From the NCBI RefSeq assembly GCF_014195325.1, contig NZ_JACIBK010000005.1:186001-250000 (forward strand): a DNA stretch of 64,000 bases, written 5' to 3'. The notes under the pieces are model-generated. The model was given only the letters and a program-made list of their open reading frames with translations. It did not search any database and was not told the origin of the DNA. Position numbers and translations under genes: made by a program. Shown here piece after piece: positions 55,475 to 63,318 of this stretch; positions within the stretch are counted from its first letter, which is position 1; each line of letters starts with the position of its first letter. Origin of the DNA: Rhizobium sp. BK650 (GTDB lineage: Bacteria; Pseudomonadota; Alphaproteobacteria; Rhizobiales; Rhizobiaceae).

Positions 55475-56683
55475 TCAGCTATAGAGGCTGACGTCGGGAA
55501 TCTTGTCGTTGAGCACAAACTCCCCGACTTCCTTGGCCTTGTAGAAGACCGGATCGTGTAACGTGTGGGTGCGCACATTGCGCCAGAACCGATCGAAACG
55601 ATATTTGTCGGCCGTCGAGCGCGCACCGGTGAGTTCGAAGACGCGAGATGTAATCTCGAGCGAGACATGGGTGGCATGCACCTTGGCGGCATAGGCTTCC
55701 GCCGCCGCCTCACCCCGCTCACGAGCGGTGACACTATGTCCTTTTGCAAGCCCCGCCTGGACGGCGGCGGCTGCCGCATCGGCCAAGGCAGCAGAGGCTT
55801 TCAGCGCGGCGGTGAACTCACCGACCCGCTCGAGGATATACGGATCGTCCGCCGCGCGCTCGACGCCCGAGGTGACCCACGCTCGTGTCGTCGTGCGCAC
55901 ATAGTCGACGGCAGCCTGGAGCGCGCCTTCGGCGCTGCCGAGATAGAAATTGACGAAGACGAGCTGGATGAGCGGTGTGTTGAAAGTCGAAAGCACCGGC
56001 GGAGCAGCATCGGGAGCAGCAGGGGCGCCCACGAAATCCTCTTCATAGACGGGGAAATCGTGGAACTCTACGCTGCCGCTGTCTGAAAGACGCTGGCCGA
56101 AATTGTCCCAGTCGTCATTTGCCTGGTAGCCGGCTCGGTTGGTCGGCACCGCAAAGCCGACGATCTTATCGTCAAGCGTCGCGTTGGCATTGATATAGTC
56201 AGATACATGGGCGGCGGTGGAGAAGGATTTGCGTCCATTCAGCACATAGCCATTGCCGCGACGGGTAAGTACGAGGCCCGGATCGCGCGGATTGACGGCG
56301 GCACCCCAATAGAGGTTTTTAGCAACGGTCTCTGATCCAAGCGCGTGAGCGCGGGCTGCCTCGAGCGCCCAGTAAATATACTGGCTGTTGACGAAGTGAT
56401 AGCCAAGCAACTGGCCGATCGAGCTTTCGCCGCGCGCAAGGATACGCACCAGCCGCAGGCCATCCACCCAATCAAGGCCACCGCCGCCGATCTTTTGATC
56501 ATGCAGAGCATTCAGCAGCCCGGCATTCTTCAGCTTGATAATCTCGGCAAGAGGGGGGCGGCCTTCGCGGTCGAGTTCAGCGGCGCGCCTGGAGAGATCG
56601 GCTGAGATATTCTCGGCGTCGGCAAAGAGTTCCTCTCGCGTCGTACTGCGATTGGTCGCGAAGACGACATTGGACTGGCTCAT
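55475..56683 (-). CDS. SfnB/DszC-like acyl-CoA-dehydrogenase-fold oxidoreductase (2)
   Basis: Flavoprotein of about 402 aa related to the facing gene at 54183. It contains LNALHDQKIGGGGLDWVDGL, GYVLNGRKSFSTAAHVSDYI, DWDNFGQRLSDSGSVEF and the C-terminal DRFWRNVRTHTLHDPVFYK. The start at ATG 56683 is chosen over an upstream GTG because the family begins near ATNRSTTREELF. It is transcribed with the sugar-type binding-protein gene upstream, separated by a strong hairpin. This pairing suggests that the imported compound is the flavoenzyme substrate or a precursor. Sulfur substrate is inferred from the family. Confidence 0.87.
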   Translation of the reverse strand: MSQSNVVFATNRSTTREELFADAENISADLSRRAAELDREGRPPLAEIIKLKNAGLLNALHDQKIGGGGLDWVDGLRLVRILARGESSIGQLLGYHFVNSQYIYWALEAARAHALGSETVAKNLYWGAAVNPRDPGLVLTRRGNGYVLNGRKSFSTAAHVSDYINANATLDDKIVGFAVPTNRAGYQANDDWDNFGQRLSDSGSVEFHDFPVYEEDFVGAPAAPDAAPPVLSTFNTPLIQLVFVNFYLGSAEGALQAAVDYVRTTTRAWVTSGVERAADDPYILERVGEFTAALKASAALADAAAAAVQAGLAKGHSVTARERGEAAAEAYAAKVHATHVSLEITSRVFELTGARSTADKYRFDRFWRNVRTHTLHDPVFYKAKEVGEFVLNDKIPDVSLYS

Positions 56684-56715
56684 GGGTCGAAACTCCGATT
56701 TCCTGGAAAAATGGG

Positions 56716-56743
56716 CCGGCGGGGGCCGCACAACCCCCGCCGG
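56716..56743. other. Perfect 10-bp hairpin after the RbsB-type binding-protein gene
   Basis: Arms CCGGCGGGGG (56716-56725) and CCCCCGCCGG (56734-56743) with an eight-base loop, placed between the binding-protein stop and the flavoenzyme start on the minus strand. No T-run. Confidence 0.65.
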
Positions 56744-56761
56744 AAGATCAAGGCAGGCAGT

Positions 56762-57808
56762 TTAGAAAAGCTTGTCCGGGATCCAGCTTGCGGTTGCCGC
56801 GTCGCTTGTGCTGAAGGCCGGGATTTTCTGCGCCAGGTCCTCGATCGTCTTGACGCCGGCGGCTCGCAGGCTTTCCTGCGTCAGCAGCGTCGGCTTCACT
56901 GTGATCTGATGGGGAACGTCCTGCCCGGCGATCTGCAGGGCGGCGGAGCGGACGGAAACCGCGCCGACGACAGCCGGATTGGTCGCAACGGTTGCAACCC
57001 AGGGGCTGCCCTCTTCGGTGATCTCCTGAATGTCGGCGGTCGAGACGTCGGCCGAATAGATTTTCAGCTTGCTCGCGATGCCGAGATCGTTGGCGGCAAG
57101 CTTTACGCCGCGGGCAAATTCGTCGTAGGGAGCGAAGACGACGCTGATATCGGGATTGGCGGTCAGCGCTGCCTTGGCCTGGTCGGCGGTCGAGGTCGCG
57201 GTCGTATCGCTGACATTGCCGAAACGTGCCTTTTCAACAACGCCGGAATTCTCCGACTTGAATTTTTCCCAAACCTCGTTGCGGCGGTCGAGCGGCGCGA
57301 AGCCAGCGACATAGACGTATCCGGCATTAAAGCTCTTGCCGTTATCCTTCACCACCTGCGCGAGCCCGAGCTGAGCAAGCTCGTGATCGCTCTGCTCCAC
57401 CTGCGGCACCTTGGGATTGTTGAGGTTGACATCGAAGGCGACGACCTTGATGCCCTTGTCCAGCGCCTGCTGGACGACATCGCCGAGCGATTCCGGCAGG
57501 CCGTGATCGACGACGATACCGGCAACGCCGAGGTTGATCGCCTGCAGGATCTGCTCACGCTGCTCGGCGGCATCCTGCCGGCCGGGGAACACGCGCAGGT
57601 CGATATCAAGCGCCTTGGCTTGGGCTTCAGCACCAGCCTGATAGGCCTGGAAGAAGTCGCCGGCCGAGATGTAGCTGATGAGCGCCACCTTGACGCCGCC
57701 CTTGTCGAAGGGGGCCGGAGCGCCGTAGAGGCCGCCCGCAAACGAGGTCTGATAGAGGGTGAAAGAAATTGCGGCTGCAGAGAGCGCCAGCCTGGCAAGG
57801 GATTTCAT
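56762..57808 (-). CDS. Sugar-type ABC transporter substrate-binding protein, RbsB/Peripla_BP_4 family
   Basis: Periplasmic binding protein of 348 aa with a signal peptide (KSLARLALSAAAISFTLYQ, cleaved after SFA). The type I fold is seen in KVALISYISAGDFFQAYQAG, INLGVAGIVVDHGLPESLG and VVFAPYDEFARGVKLAANDL. It is divergent from the ATPase and permease genes at 58045-60584, which most likely form its transporter. A flavoenzyme gene lies downstream in the same operon. The ligand may be a small sugar-like or cyclic molecule; unknown. Confidence 0.9.
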   Translation of the reverse strand: MKSLARLALSAAAISFTLYQTSFAGGLYGAPAPFDKGGVKVALISYISAGDFFQAYQAGAEAQAKALDIDLRVFPGRQDAAEQREQILQAINLGVAGIVVDHGLPESLGDVVQQALDKGIKVVAFDVNLNNPKVPQVEQSDHELAQLGLAQVVKDNGKSFNAGYVYVAGFAPLDRRNEVWEKFKSENSGVVEKARFGNVSDTTATSTADQAKAALTANPDISVVFAPYDEFARGVKLAANDLGIASKLKIYSADVSTADIQEITEEGSPWVATVATNPAVVGAVSVRSAALQIAGQDVPHQITVKPTLLTQESLRAAGVKTIEDLAQKIPAFSTSDAATASWIPDKLF

Positions 57809-58044
57809 CGTCGGGGTCCTTCCGGTCGATTGGGAGCGTCGTCTGACAGGTTGGCAGCTCCCCGCGACGCATGAAATTATTAGATATAGTCTCTATATTT
57901 TTAGTAGATTTAATGATCCGATTTTTGCCGGTTCAGGAGATTCTTTGTTCCCGTCGCTGGGCGACCGCGGCAAAGGCTTGCCTCGCAGTTCAGGCATCCG
58001 TCAGGCCACTATTGCGGCTCAAAAAGCAGACCCGGATATGCCCG
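57809..58044. promoter_or_regulatory. Divergent control region with palindromic AT-rich box
   Basis: ATATAG-TCT-CTATAT (57884-57898) is a perfect inverted repeat with six-base arms in an otherwise AT-rich stretch. It lies 76 bases upstream of the binding-protein start on the minus strand and about 150 bases from the plus-strand ATPase start. It is the best operator candidate for the divergent pair. The reading frame of the ATPase is open back to 57871 but the family start is at 58045. Confidence 0.55.
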
Positions 58045-59529
58045 ATGCCGCTCCTTCGCGTTGACAATATTACTCGCAGTTTCGGGTCCACCCGCGCGCT
58101 TGCCGGCGCCCACTTCGCTCTCGAGCGAGGCGAAATCGTCGCACTGATGGGCGCCAATGGTGCCGGCAAATCGACGCTGGTGAAGATTGTGTCCGGCGTG
58201 TTTGCAGCTGACAGCGGCACGATCAGCCTGAACGGCCGCCCCTTCTCGCCGAAAACACCCTCCGAGGCTGCAAAGGCCGGCGTCGTCACCGTACATCAGT
58301 CGACAGATCTTGTCGGGGCGGCAGGTCTGACCGTTGCCGACGCCCTGCTGCTGCATCGCTTTGCGGAGGGTAGCACGCCCTTTTTTCTCTCCCGTGCAAG
58401 CGTGCGCCGTCAAGCGCTTGCCATGCTGGATGCCGCCGGCTTTTCGCTGCCGCTCGACAGGGATTTCGGCGATCTGAGCGCCGCAGACCGGCAGCTCGTC
58501 GCTATCGCGCGCGCGCTTGCCAATAAGGCGGAGTTGCTGATCCTCGACGAGCCGACCGCAAGCCTTTCGGCGGACGAGAGCAGGCGCCTGTTCGACATCC
58601 TGCTGCGCCTTCGGGGGCAGGGCCTTGCGATCCTCTATATCTCGCACAGGACCGCCGATCTCGACGCCATTGCCGACCGGGCACTCATCATGCGCGGCGG
58701 CCGCATCGTCGGCAGCTATAACCGGCCGATCGACTTTTCCAGCGCCATTGAGACGATGATCGGCCGCAGGCTTGAAGCAGCACGGCCGGACGCCCGCTCG
58801 ACGTCGGGCTCAGCCGTTTTCGAAATGCACGGCATCCGCCTCTTGCCGTCGAGCAAGCCCTTTGACCTGTCCCTGCACGAAGGCGAGGTCGTTGCCATCA
58901 CCGGCGCGCTCGGCGCCGGCAAAAGCCGTCTGCTGTCGGCGATCTTCGGCATTCACGACTGGGCTGACGGTAGGATGCAACTCGACGGCAAGCACTACAG
59001 ACCGACATCGCCGGCCGAGGCGATTGCCGCCGGCGTCGCCATGGCGGCAGAGGATCGCCATCGCTCCTCGCTGATGCCCGCCGCCTGGCCCGGAAATTCA
59101 CTTGCCGCCACAATCAGCCTGCCGCATCTTGCCAAATGGTATCGGAGCGGCCTGCTGTTCGGCGGCCGCGAGCGGCGCGAGGCCGAAGAGGCCATTTCCC
59201 GGCTCGGCATCAAGGCCGCCGGTCCGCTTGCTTCGATTTGGACATTGTCAGGCGGCAATCAGCAGAAGACCGTGATTGCGCGGTGGGAGGCGGAGCCAAG
59301 CCGGTTGCTGCTGCTCGACGAGCCGTTCCAGGGGGTCGATGTCGGCGCGCGCCACGATATCATCCAGGCAATCCGGGCGCGCACCGACCGCGCGACGCTG
59401 ATCGCCACATCCGATCCCGAAGAGGCCTACGAGGTCGCCGACCGCATTCTTACGATCGACCACCATACCTTGATACCCGATCTTATCGGTGCCGCCTCTT
59501 CTTTATCCCAACAGGAACTTTCCGCATGA
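58045..59529 (+). CDS. Sugar ABC transporter ATP-binding protein, RbsA/MglA type (1)
   Basis: Cytoplasmic double ATPase of about 494 aa. The first domain has Walker A GANGAGKST (residues 35-43) and the signature region LSAADRQLVAIARAL with LLILDEPTASLSADE. The second has ALGAGKSRLL and LSGGNQQKTVIARW followed by LLLLDEPFQGVDVGA. I chose ATG 58045 because residues before PLLRVDNITRSFG have no family similarity. The second Walker A, GALGAGKS, is more intact than in many RbsA proteins. The stop overlaps the permease start by four bases. Confidence 0.9.
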   Translation: MPLLRVDNITRSFGSTRALAGAHFALERGEIVALMGANGAGKSTLVKIVSGVFAADSGTISLNGRPFSPKTPSEAAKAGVVTVHQSTDLVGAAGLTVADALLLHRFAEGSTPFFLSRASVRRQALAMLDAAGFSLPLDRDFGDLSAADRQLVAIARALANKAELLILDEPTASLSADESRRLFDILLRLRGQGLAILYISHRTADLDAIADRALIMRGGRIVGSYNRPIDFSSAIETMIGRRLEAARPDARSTSGSAVFEMHGIRLLPSSKPFDLSLHEGEVVAITGALGAGKSRLLSAIFGIHDWADGRMQLDGKHYRPTSPAEAIAAGVAMAAEDRHRSSLMPAAWPGNSLAATISLPHLAKWYRSGLLFGGRERREAEEAISRLGIKAAGPLASIWTLSGGNQQKTVIARWEAEPSRLLLLDEPFQGVDVGARHDIIQAIRARTDRATLIATSDPEEAYEVADRILTIDHHTLIPDLIGAASSLSQQELSA

Positions 59530-60584
59530 CAACCCTCGATGAGGAAGCCTTGCCAACAGCAGGCTCCGCCGCACAAAACCACAGCCAGGATACCCGCGTT
59601 CCAACGCTCGGCAGCTTTCTGCGCGCCGGCGCGGTATTCATCCTGCTCGGGGTGATGATGATCGGCTTCGCCATCGCCGAACCGGCCTTCATCAATATCG
59701 GCAATCTGATGAGCATCCTGCAGGCCGTCTCGGTCGTTGCGATCCTCGGCGCCGGCGTGACGGTGACACTTGCCGTCGGCGGCTTTGATCTGTCGATCGG
59801 TGCGGTCGCCGCCTCCAGCGTCATGGCCGCGAGCTATGCGATGATTGTCTGGCATCTGGATGTTTTGGCCACCGTGCCGCTCGTCCTTGCCTTCGGCGCG
59901 GCGGTCGGGCTCGTTAATGCCTTCCTCATCGTGCGTCTGCGCGTGCCCGATCTGCTTGCCACGCTTGCCATGATGTTCCTGTTGTCAGGCCTGCAGCTTA
60001 TTCCAACGGCCGGGCGCTCGATTTCGGCGGGTCTGGTGCTGCCCGACGGCTCCAAGGCGACCGGCACCTATGATCCGGCTTTCCTGCTGATCGGCCGCTA
60101 CAGCCTGTTTGCCACCCTGCCCGTCTCCGTGGTGCTGATGGCGGTCGTTGCAATCGTCCTTTTCGTGCTGACCGAACGTACCCGCATCGGCCGCCTGCTC
60201 TTTGCGACCGGCGGCAATGAGGTAGCGACGCGACTTGCCGGTGCGTCCACGACGCGGCTGAAGACGCTCGCCTATGTCATCTCGGGAACATTGGCCGCCC
60301 TTGGCGGCATCGTGATTGCCGCCCGGGTCGGCCGCGGCGATGTTTCATCTGGAGGTTCGCTGCTGATGGACTCGGTTGCGGCCGCCCTGATCGGTTTTGC
60401 CGTTTTCAACCTGCGCCGCCCCAACGTGCTCGGTACCGTCGCCGGCGCCGTCTTCGTCGGCGTTCTGCTGAACGGCCTCACCATGCTGAACGCCCCCTAT
60501 TACACCCAGGATTTCGTCAAGGGCGTTGTGCTCGTCGGAGCGCTGGCTCTGACTTATGGCCTCGGTCGTAATATCGATCGCTGA
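59526..60584 (+). CDS. Sugar ABC transporter permease, RbsC type (1)
   Basis: Inner-membrane permease of 352 aa of the BPD_transp_2 family. Diagnostic segments are GAGVTVTLAVGGFDLSIGAV, VRLRVPDLLATLAMMFLLSG, RTRIGRLLFATGGNEVATRLAGA (cytoplasmic loop) and MDSVAAALIGFAVFNLRRPN. The frame runs open from 59136, but the ATG at 59526 overlapping the ATPase stop (ATGA) is the natural start. It forms a transporter with the preceding ATPase and probably the divergent binding protein. Confidence 0.92.
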   Translation: MTTLDEEALPTAGSAAQNHSQDTRVPTLGSFLRAGAVFILLGVMMIGFAIAEPAFINIGNLMSILQAVSVVAILGAGVTVTLAVGGFDLSIGAVAASSVMAASYAMIVWHLDVLATVPLVLAFGAAVGLVNAFLIVRLRVPDLLATLAMMFLLSGLQLIPTAGRSISAGLVLPDGSKATGTYDPAFLLIGRYSLFATLPVSVVLMAVVAIVLFVLTERTRIGRLLFATGGNEVATRLAGASTTRLKTLAYVISGTLAALGGIVIAARVGRGDVSSGGSLLMDSVAAALIGFAVFNLRRPNVLGTVAGAVFVGVLLNGLTMLNAPYYTQDFVKGVVLVGALALTYGLGRNIDR

Positions 60585-60654
60585 TTACGATCGGGTCTTA
60601 GAAATTTCATGCGGCCGCGTTCTTTTGGAAAAACGTACCTCTTATGCCCTCAAA

Positions 60655-60670
60655 ATCTATATAATTTACA
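60655..60670 (+). promoter_or_regulatory. AT-rich promoter box upstream of the second RbsB-type gene
   Basis: ATCTATATAATTTACA contains TATAAT (60660-60665), a perfect -10 hexamer, about 30 bases before the start codon region. No matching -35 is seen 17 bases upstream, which suggests activator dependence. The same ATCTATAnAATTTA pattern occurs at 54108. Confidence 0.5.
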
Positions 60671-60696
60671 GACTACAAAGTTGAGAGGGAATTGTT

Positions 60697-61707
60697 ATGA
60701 ATGAAGGATTTGGAGGCGGCTTCGGACGCCGCGAAATTTTGAAACTTGCCGCCGTCGCCGGTGCGACCTTTGCAGGTGCCAGCATGCTGACCGCTCCCGC
60801 CGCTAGGGCGGACGGCGAAGGGCTTTCCTTGAAAGGCAAGCGTATCGCCATCAGCGCTACCGGCACGGACCATTATTTCGATCTACAGGTCTACAATGCC
60901 CAGATCGAAGAGGTAAAGCGGCTCGGCGGCGAGCCGATCGCGGTCGATGCCGGCCGCAACGACGGCAAGCTGATCGCCCAACTTCAGACACTTGTCGCCC
61001 AAAAGCCTGATGCGCTCGTCCAGATCCTCGGCACGCTCAGCGTCATTGATCCCTGGCTCAAGAAGGCGCGTGACGCCGGCATCCCGGTTCTGACCGTAGA
61101 TGTCGGCTCGACTAATTCGATCAACAACACGACGTCAGACAATTGGGGTATCGGCAAAGATCTCGCCCTGCAGCTTGTTTCCGATATCGGTGGTGAGGGG
61201 AATATCGTCGTCTTCAACGGCTTTTACGGTGTTACACCCTGCGCCATCCGCTACGATCAGCTCGTCAACGTCATCAAGTATTTCCCGAAGGTGAAGATCC
61301 TTCAGCCTGAACTGCGTGACGTCATCCCGAACACGGTTCAGGATGCCTTCACGCAGATCACCGCAATCCTCAACAAATATCCCGAGAAAGGTTCGATCAA
61401 GGCCGTCTGGTCGGCCTGGGATATTCCCCAGCTCGGCGCGACGCAGGCGATCGCCGCTGCCGGCCGCAACGAGATCCGCACCTATGGCGTCGATGGTAGC
61501 CCGGAGGTTCTCCAGCTCGTTGCGGACAAGAGCTCGCCGGCAGGCGCGGATGCTGCCCAGCAGCCCGCCGAAATCGGCCGCGTCGCAGTCCGCAACGTCG
61601 CCAAGCTGCTCGCCGGCGAGACTCTGCCGCGCGAGACCTATGTTCCGGCGCTGCTCGCCAACAAGGAAAACGTCTCCGAGATTATCAAGAAGCTCGGCAT
61701 CGGTTGA
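60697..61707 (+). CDS. Sugar-type ABC transporter substrate-binding protein with Tat-like signal
   Basis: Periplasmic binding protein of 336 aa, Peripla_BP_4 family. The N-terminus carries a twin-arginine-like motif (FGRREILKLAAVAGATFAGA), pointing to Tat export in the folded state. The core shows QIEEVKRLGGEPIAVDAGRN, PDALVQILGTLSVIDPWLKK and AVWSAWDIPQLGATQAIAAA. GAGAGGGA lies before the ATG. It heads an operon with the second RbsA-type ATPase and RbsC-type permease. It is only distantly similar to the binding protein at 56762. Confidence 0.9.
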   Translation: MNEGFGGGFGRREILKLAAVAGATFAGASMLTAPAARADGEGLSLKGKRIAISATGTDHYFDLQVYNAQIEEVKRLGGEPIAVDAGRNDGKLIAQLQTLVAQKPDALVQILGTLSVIDPWLKKARDAGIPVLTVDVGSTNSINNTTSDNWGIGKDLALQLVSDIGGEGNIVVFNGFYGVTPCAIRYDQLVNVIKYFPKVKILQPELRDVIPNTVQDAFTQITAILNKYPEKGSIKAVWSAWDIPQLGATQAIAAAGRNEIRTYGVDGSPEVLQLVADKSSPAGADAAQQPAEIGRVAVRNVAKLLAGETLPRETYVPALLANKENVSEIIKKLGIG

Positions 61708-61714
61708 TATCACG

Positions 61715-61746
61715 GCGGACCTCGTGGCTCGCGACGCAGGGTCTGC
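61715..61746 (+). other. Hairpin after the second RbsB-type gene
   Basis: Arms GCGGACC (61715-61721) and GGTCTGC (61740-61746) pair over seven positions including one G-T pair; the loop is long but has its own small GC pairing. It lies between the binding-protein stop and the ATPase start, without a T-run. Confidence 0.4.
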
Positions 61747-61767
61747 ATCTCTCTCGAAGGCGGCATC

Positions 61768-63318
61768 ATGACTGCACCCGTCCCGACACAAGCGACCGAG
61801 GATAACGATGTGATCATTCGTTTCGATCACATCGTCAAACGCTTCGGCGGTGCCCAGGCGCTCATCGACGCATCGCTTGCCATACGCCGCGGCACCGTCC
61901 ACGGCCTCGTTGGACAGAACGGGGCCGGCAAATCGACGCTGATCAAGCTGCTCGCCGGATTGCATGTCGCAGACGAGGGCACGATTGAAATCGAAGGCAA
62001 GGCCTATGATCGGCTGACGCCGCATCTCAATGAAGAACTCGGCATCCATTTCATCCATCAGGACAGGCTGCTGGTACCGACTTTCACCGTCGGTGAGGCC
62101 CTGTTCCTCGGCCGCGAAACCCGGTTTGCGAAAACGCCGTTCCTCGATCGCCGGGCGATGCAGAAGCGTGCAAGCGACCTCCTTGCCAACTATTTTGGGA
62201 TCAATCTGCCGAAGCACGCCCTTATCGGCGAACTCTCGACCGCCGAAAGGCAGCTCGTCCAGATCACCCGGGCATTGCTCCACCAGCCGAAAGTCCTCGT
62301 CTTCGATGAGCCGACCGCGGCTCTGGTCCGGCGCGAGGCGGAAACTCTCTTCCGCCTGATACGTCGCCTGCGGGACGAAGGTGTCACCATCATCTACATC
62401 TCGCATTATCTCAACGAGATCGAGGAACTCTGCGATCACGTCACCGTGCTGCGCAACGGCCGGGATGTGGCGTCGCTGCCGATTGGTGAAACCTCAGCCA
62501 AGGCAATCGCCCACCTGATGATCGAGCGTGACATCGCCGAAATGTTCCCCAAGCGCCAGGTCGATCTCGGCGAAGCGATCCTGAACATCCGCGGGCTTTC
62601 AGCGCCCAACCGGTTTGACGATGTCAGTTTCAGCCTGCGGCGTGGCGAGGTGCTCGGCATCACCGGTCTGCTCGGCTCCGGCGCCAAAGACCTTATCCGC
62701 ACCCTCTTCGGACTGGATCAGGCTGCCAGTGGCGCGATTGAGATCGAGGGACGAGCAGCCCGGCCCGGCAACCCCGCAAATGCGGTCGACCGCGGGCTTG
62801 CACTTATTCCGGAGGATCGCCGCGGACACGGTGTCGGCCTTGATCTTGACGTGACCGAGAACGTCACGCTCCCGAGCCTTGCCCGTTACAGCCGTTTCGG
62901 TTTCCTCAAACGCAGGCGTGAGCGCTCCGATACCGAGGACCTGATCAAACGCCTGCAGATCAAGACGGCCGGGCGTGATGCGCTCGTCCGCACGCTCTCG
63001 GGCGGAAATCAACAGAAGGTGGCAATCGCCAAGTGGCTGGGCCGTCAGTCGGAAATCTACCTGCTGGATGAGCCAACCGTCGGCGTTGATATCGGCTCGA
63101 AGGTCGAGATCTATGCGCTGATCGGCGAAATAGCCGCGCGTGGAGCGGGTGTTATCGTCCTCTCCTCCGATCTGCCGGAGCTCGTCGGCATCACGGACAG
63201 GATTCTGGTATTTTTCCGCGGCCGGCTGATCCGAGAGCTCGTTTCCTCGAAAACCACAACAGATGAAGTCCTGTCGATCTCGACCGGCGCTTCGGAAGGA
63301 CTGCGCCATGTCGGCTGA
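61768..63318 (+). CDS. Sugar ABC transporter ATP-binding protein, RbsA/MglA type (2)
   Basis: Cytoplasmic double ATPase of 516 aa. The first domain has Walker A GQNGAGKST (49-57), the signature region LSTAERQLVQITRAL and VLVFDEPTAALVRRE. The second carries the degenerate P-loop GLLGSGAKDLI (lysine replaced, usual in RbsA), LSGGNQQKVAIAKW and YLLDEPTVGVDIGS. It follows the Tat-type binding-protein gene by 60 bases and overlaps the permease start by 11 bases. Same subunit class as the ATPase at 58045 but clearly a separate system. Confidence 0.92.
   Translation: MTAPVPTQATEDNDVIIRFDHIVKRFGGAQALIDASLAIRRGTVHGLVGQNGAGKSTLIKLLAGLHVADEGTIEIEGKAYDRLTPHLNEELGIHFIHQDRLLVPTFTVGEALFLGRETRFAKTPFLDRRAMQKRASDLLANYFGINLPKHALIGELSTAERQLVQITRALLHQPKVLVFDEPTAALVRREAETLFRLIRRLRDEGVTIIYISHYLNEIEELCDHVTVLRNGRDVASLPIGETSAKAIAHLMIERDIAEMFPKRQVDLGEAILNIRGLSAPNRFDDVSFSLRRGEVLGITGLLGSGAKDLIRTLFGLDQAASGAIEIEGRAARPGNPANAVDRGLALIPEDRRGHGVGLDLDVTENVTLPSLARYSRFGFLKRRRERSDTEDLIKRLQIKTAGRDALVRTLSGGNQQKVAIAKWLGRQSEIYLLDEPTVGVDIGSKVEIYALIGEIAARGAGVIVLSSDLPELVGITDRILVFFRGRLIRELVSSKTTTDEVLSISTGASEGLRHVG

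Noticed and set aside
56711..57874. Plus-strand open frame of 387 codons opposite the RbsB-type gene
   Set aside because: Antisense shadow of a clear periplasmic binding protein gene.
57871..58044. N-terminal extension of the RbsA-type ATPase from ATG 57871
   Set aside because: The 58 extra residues have no family similarity and would place the palindromic control box in coding sequence.
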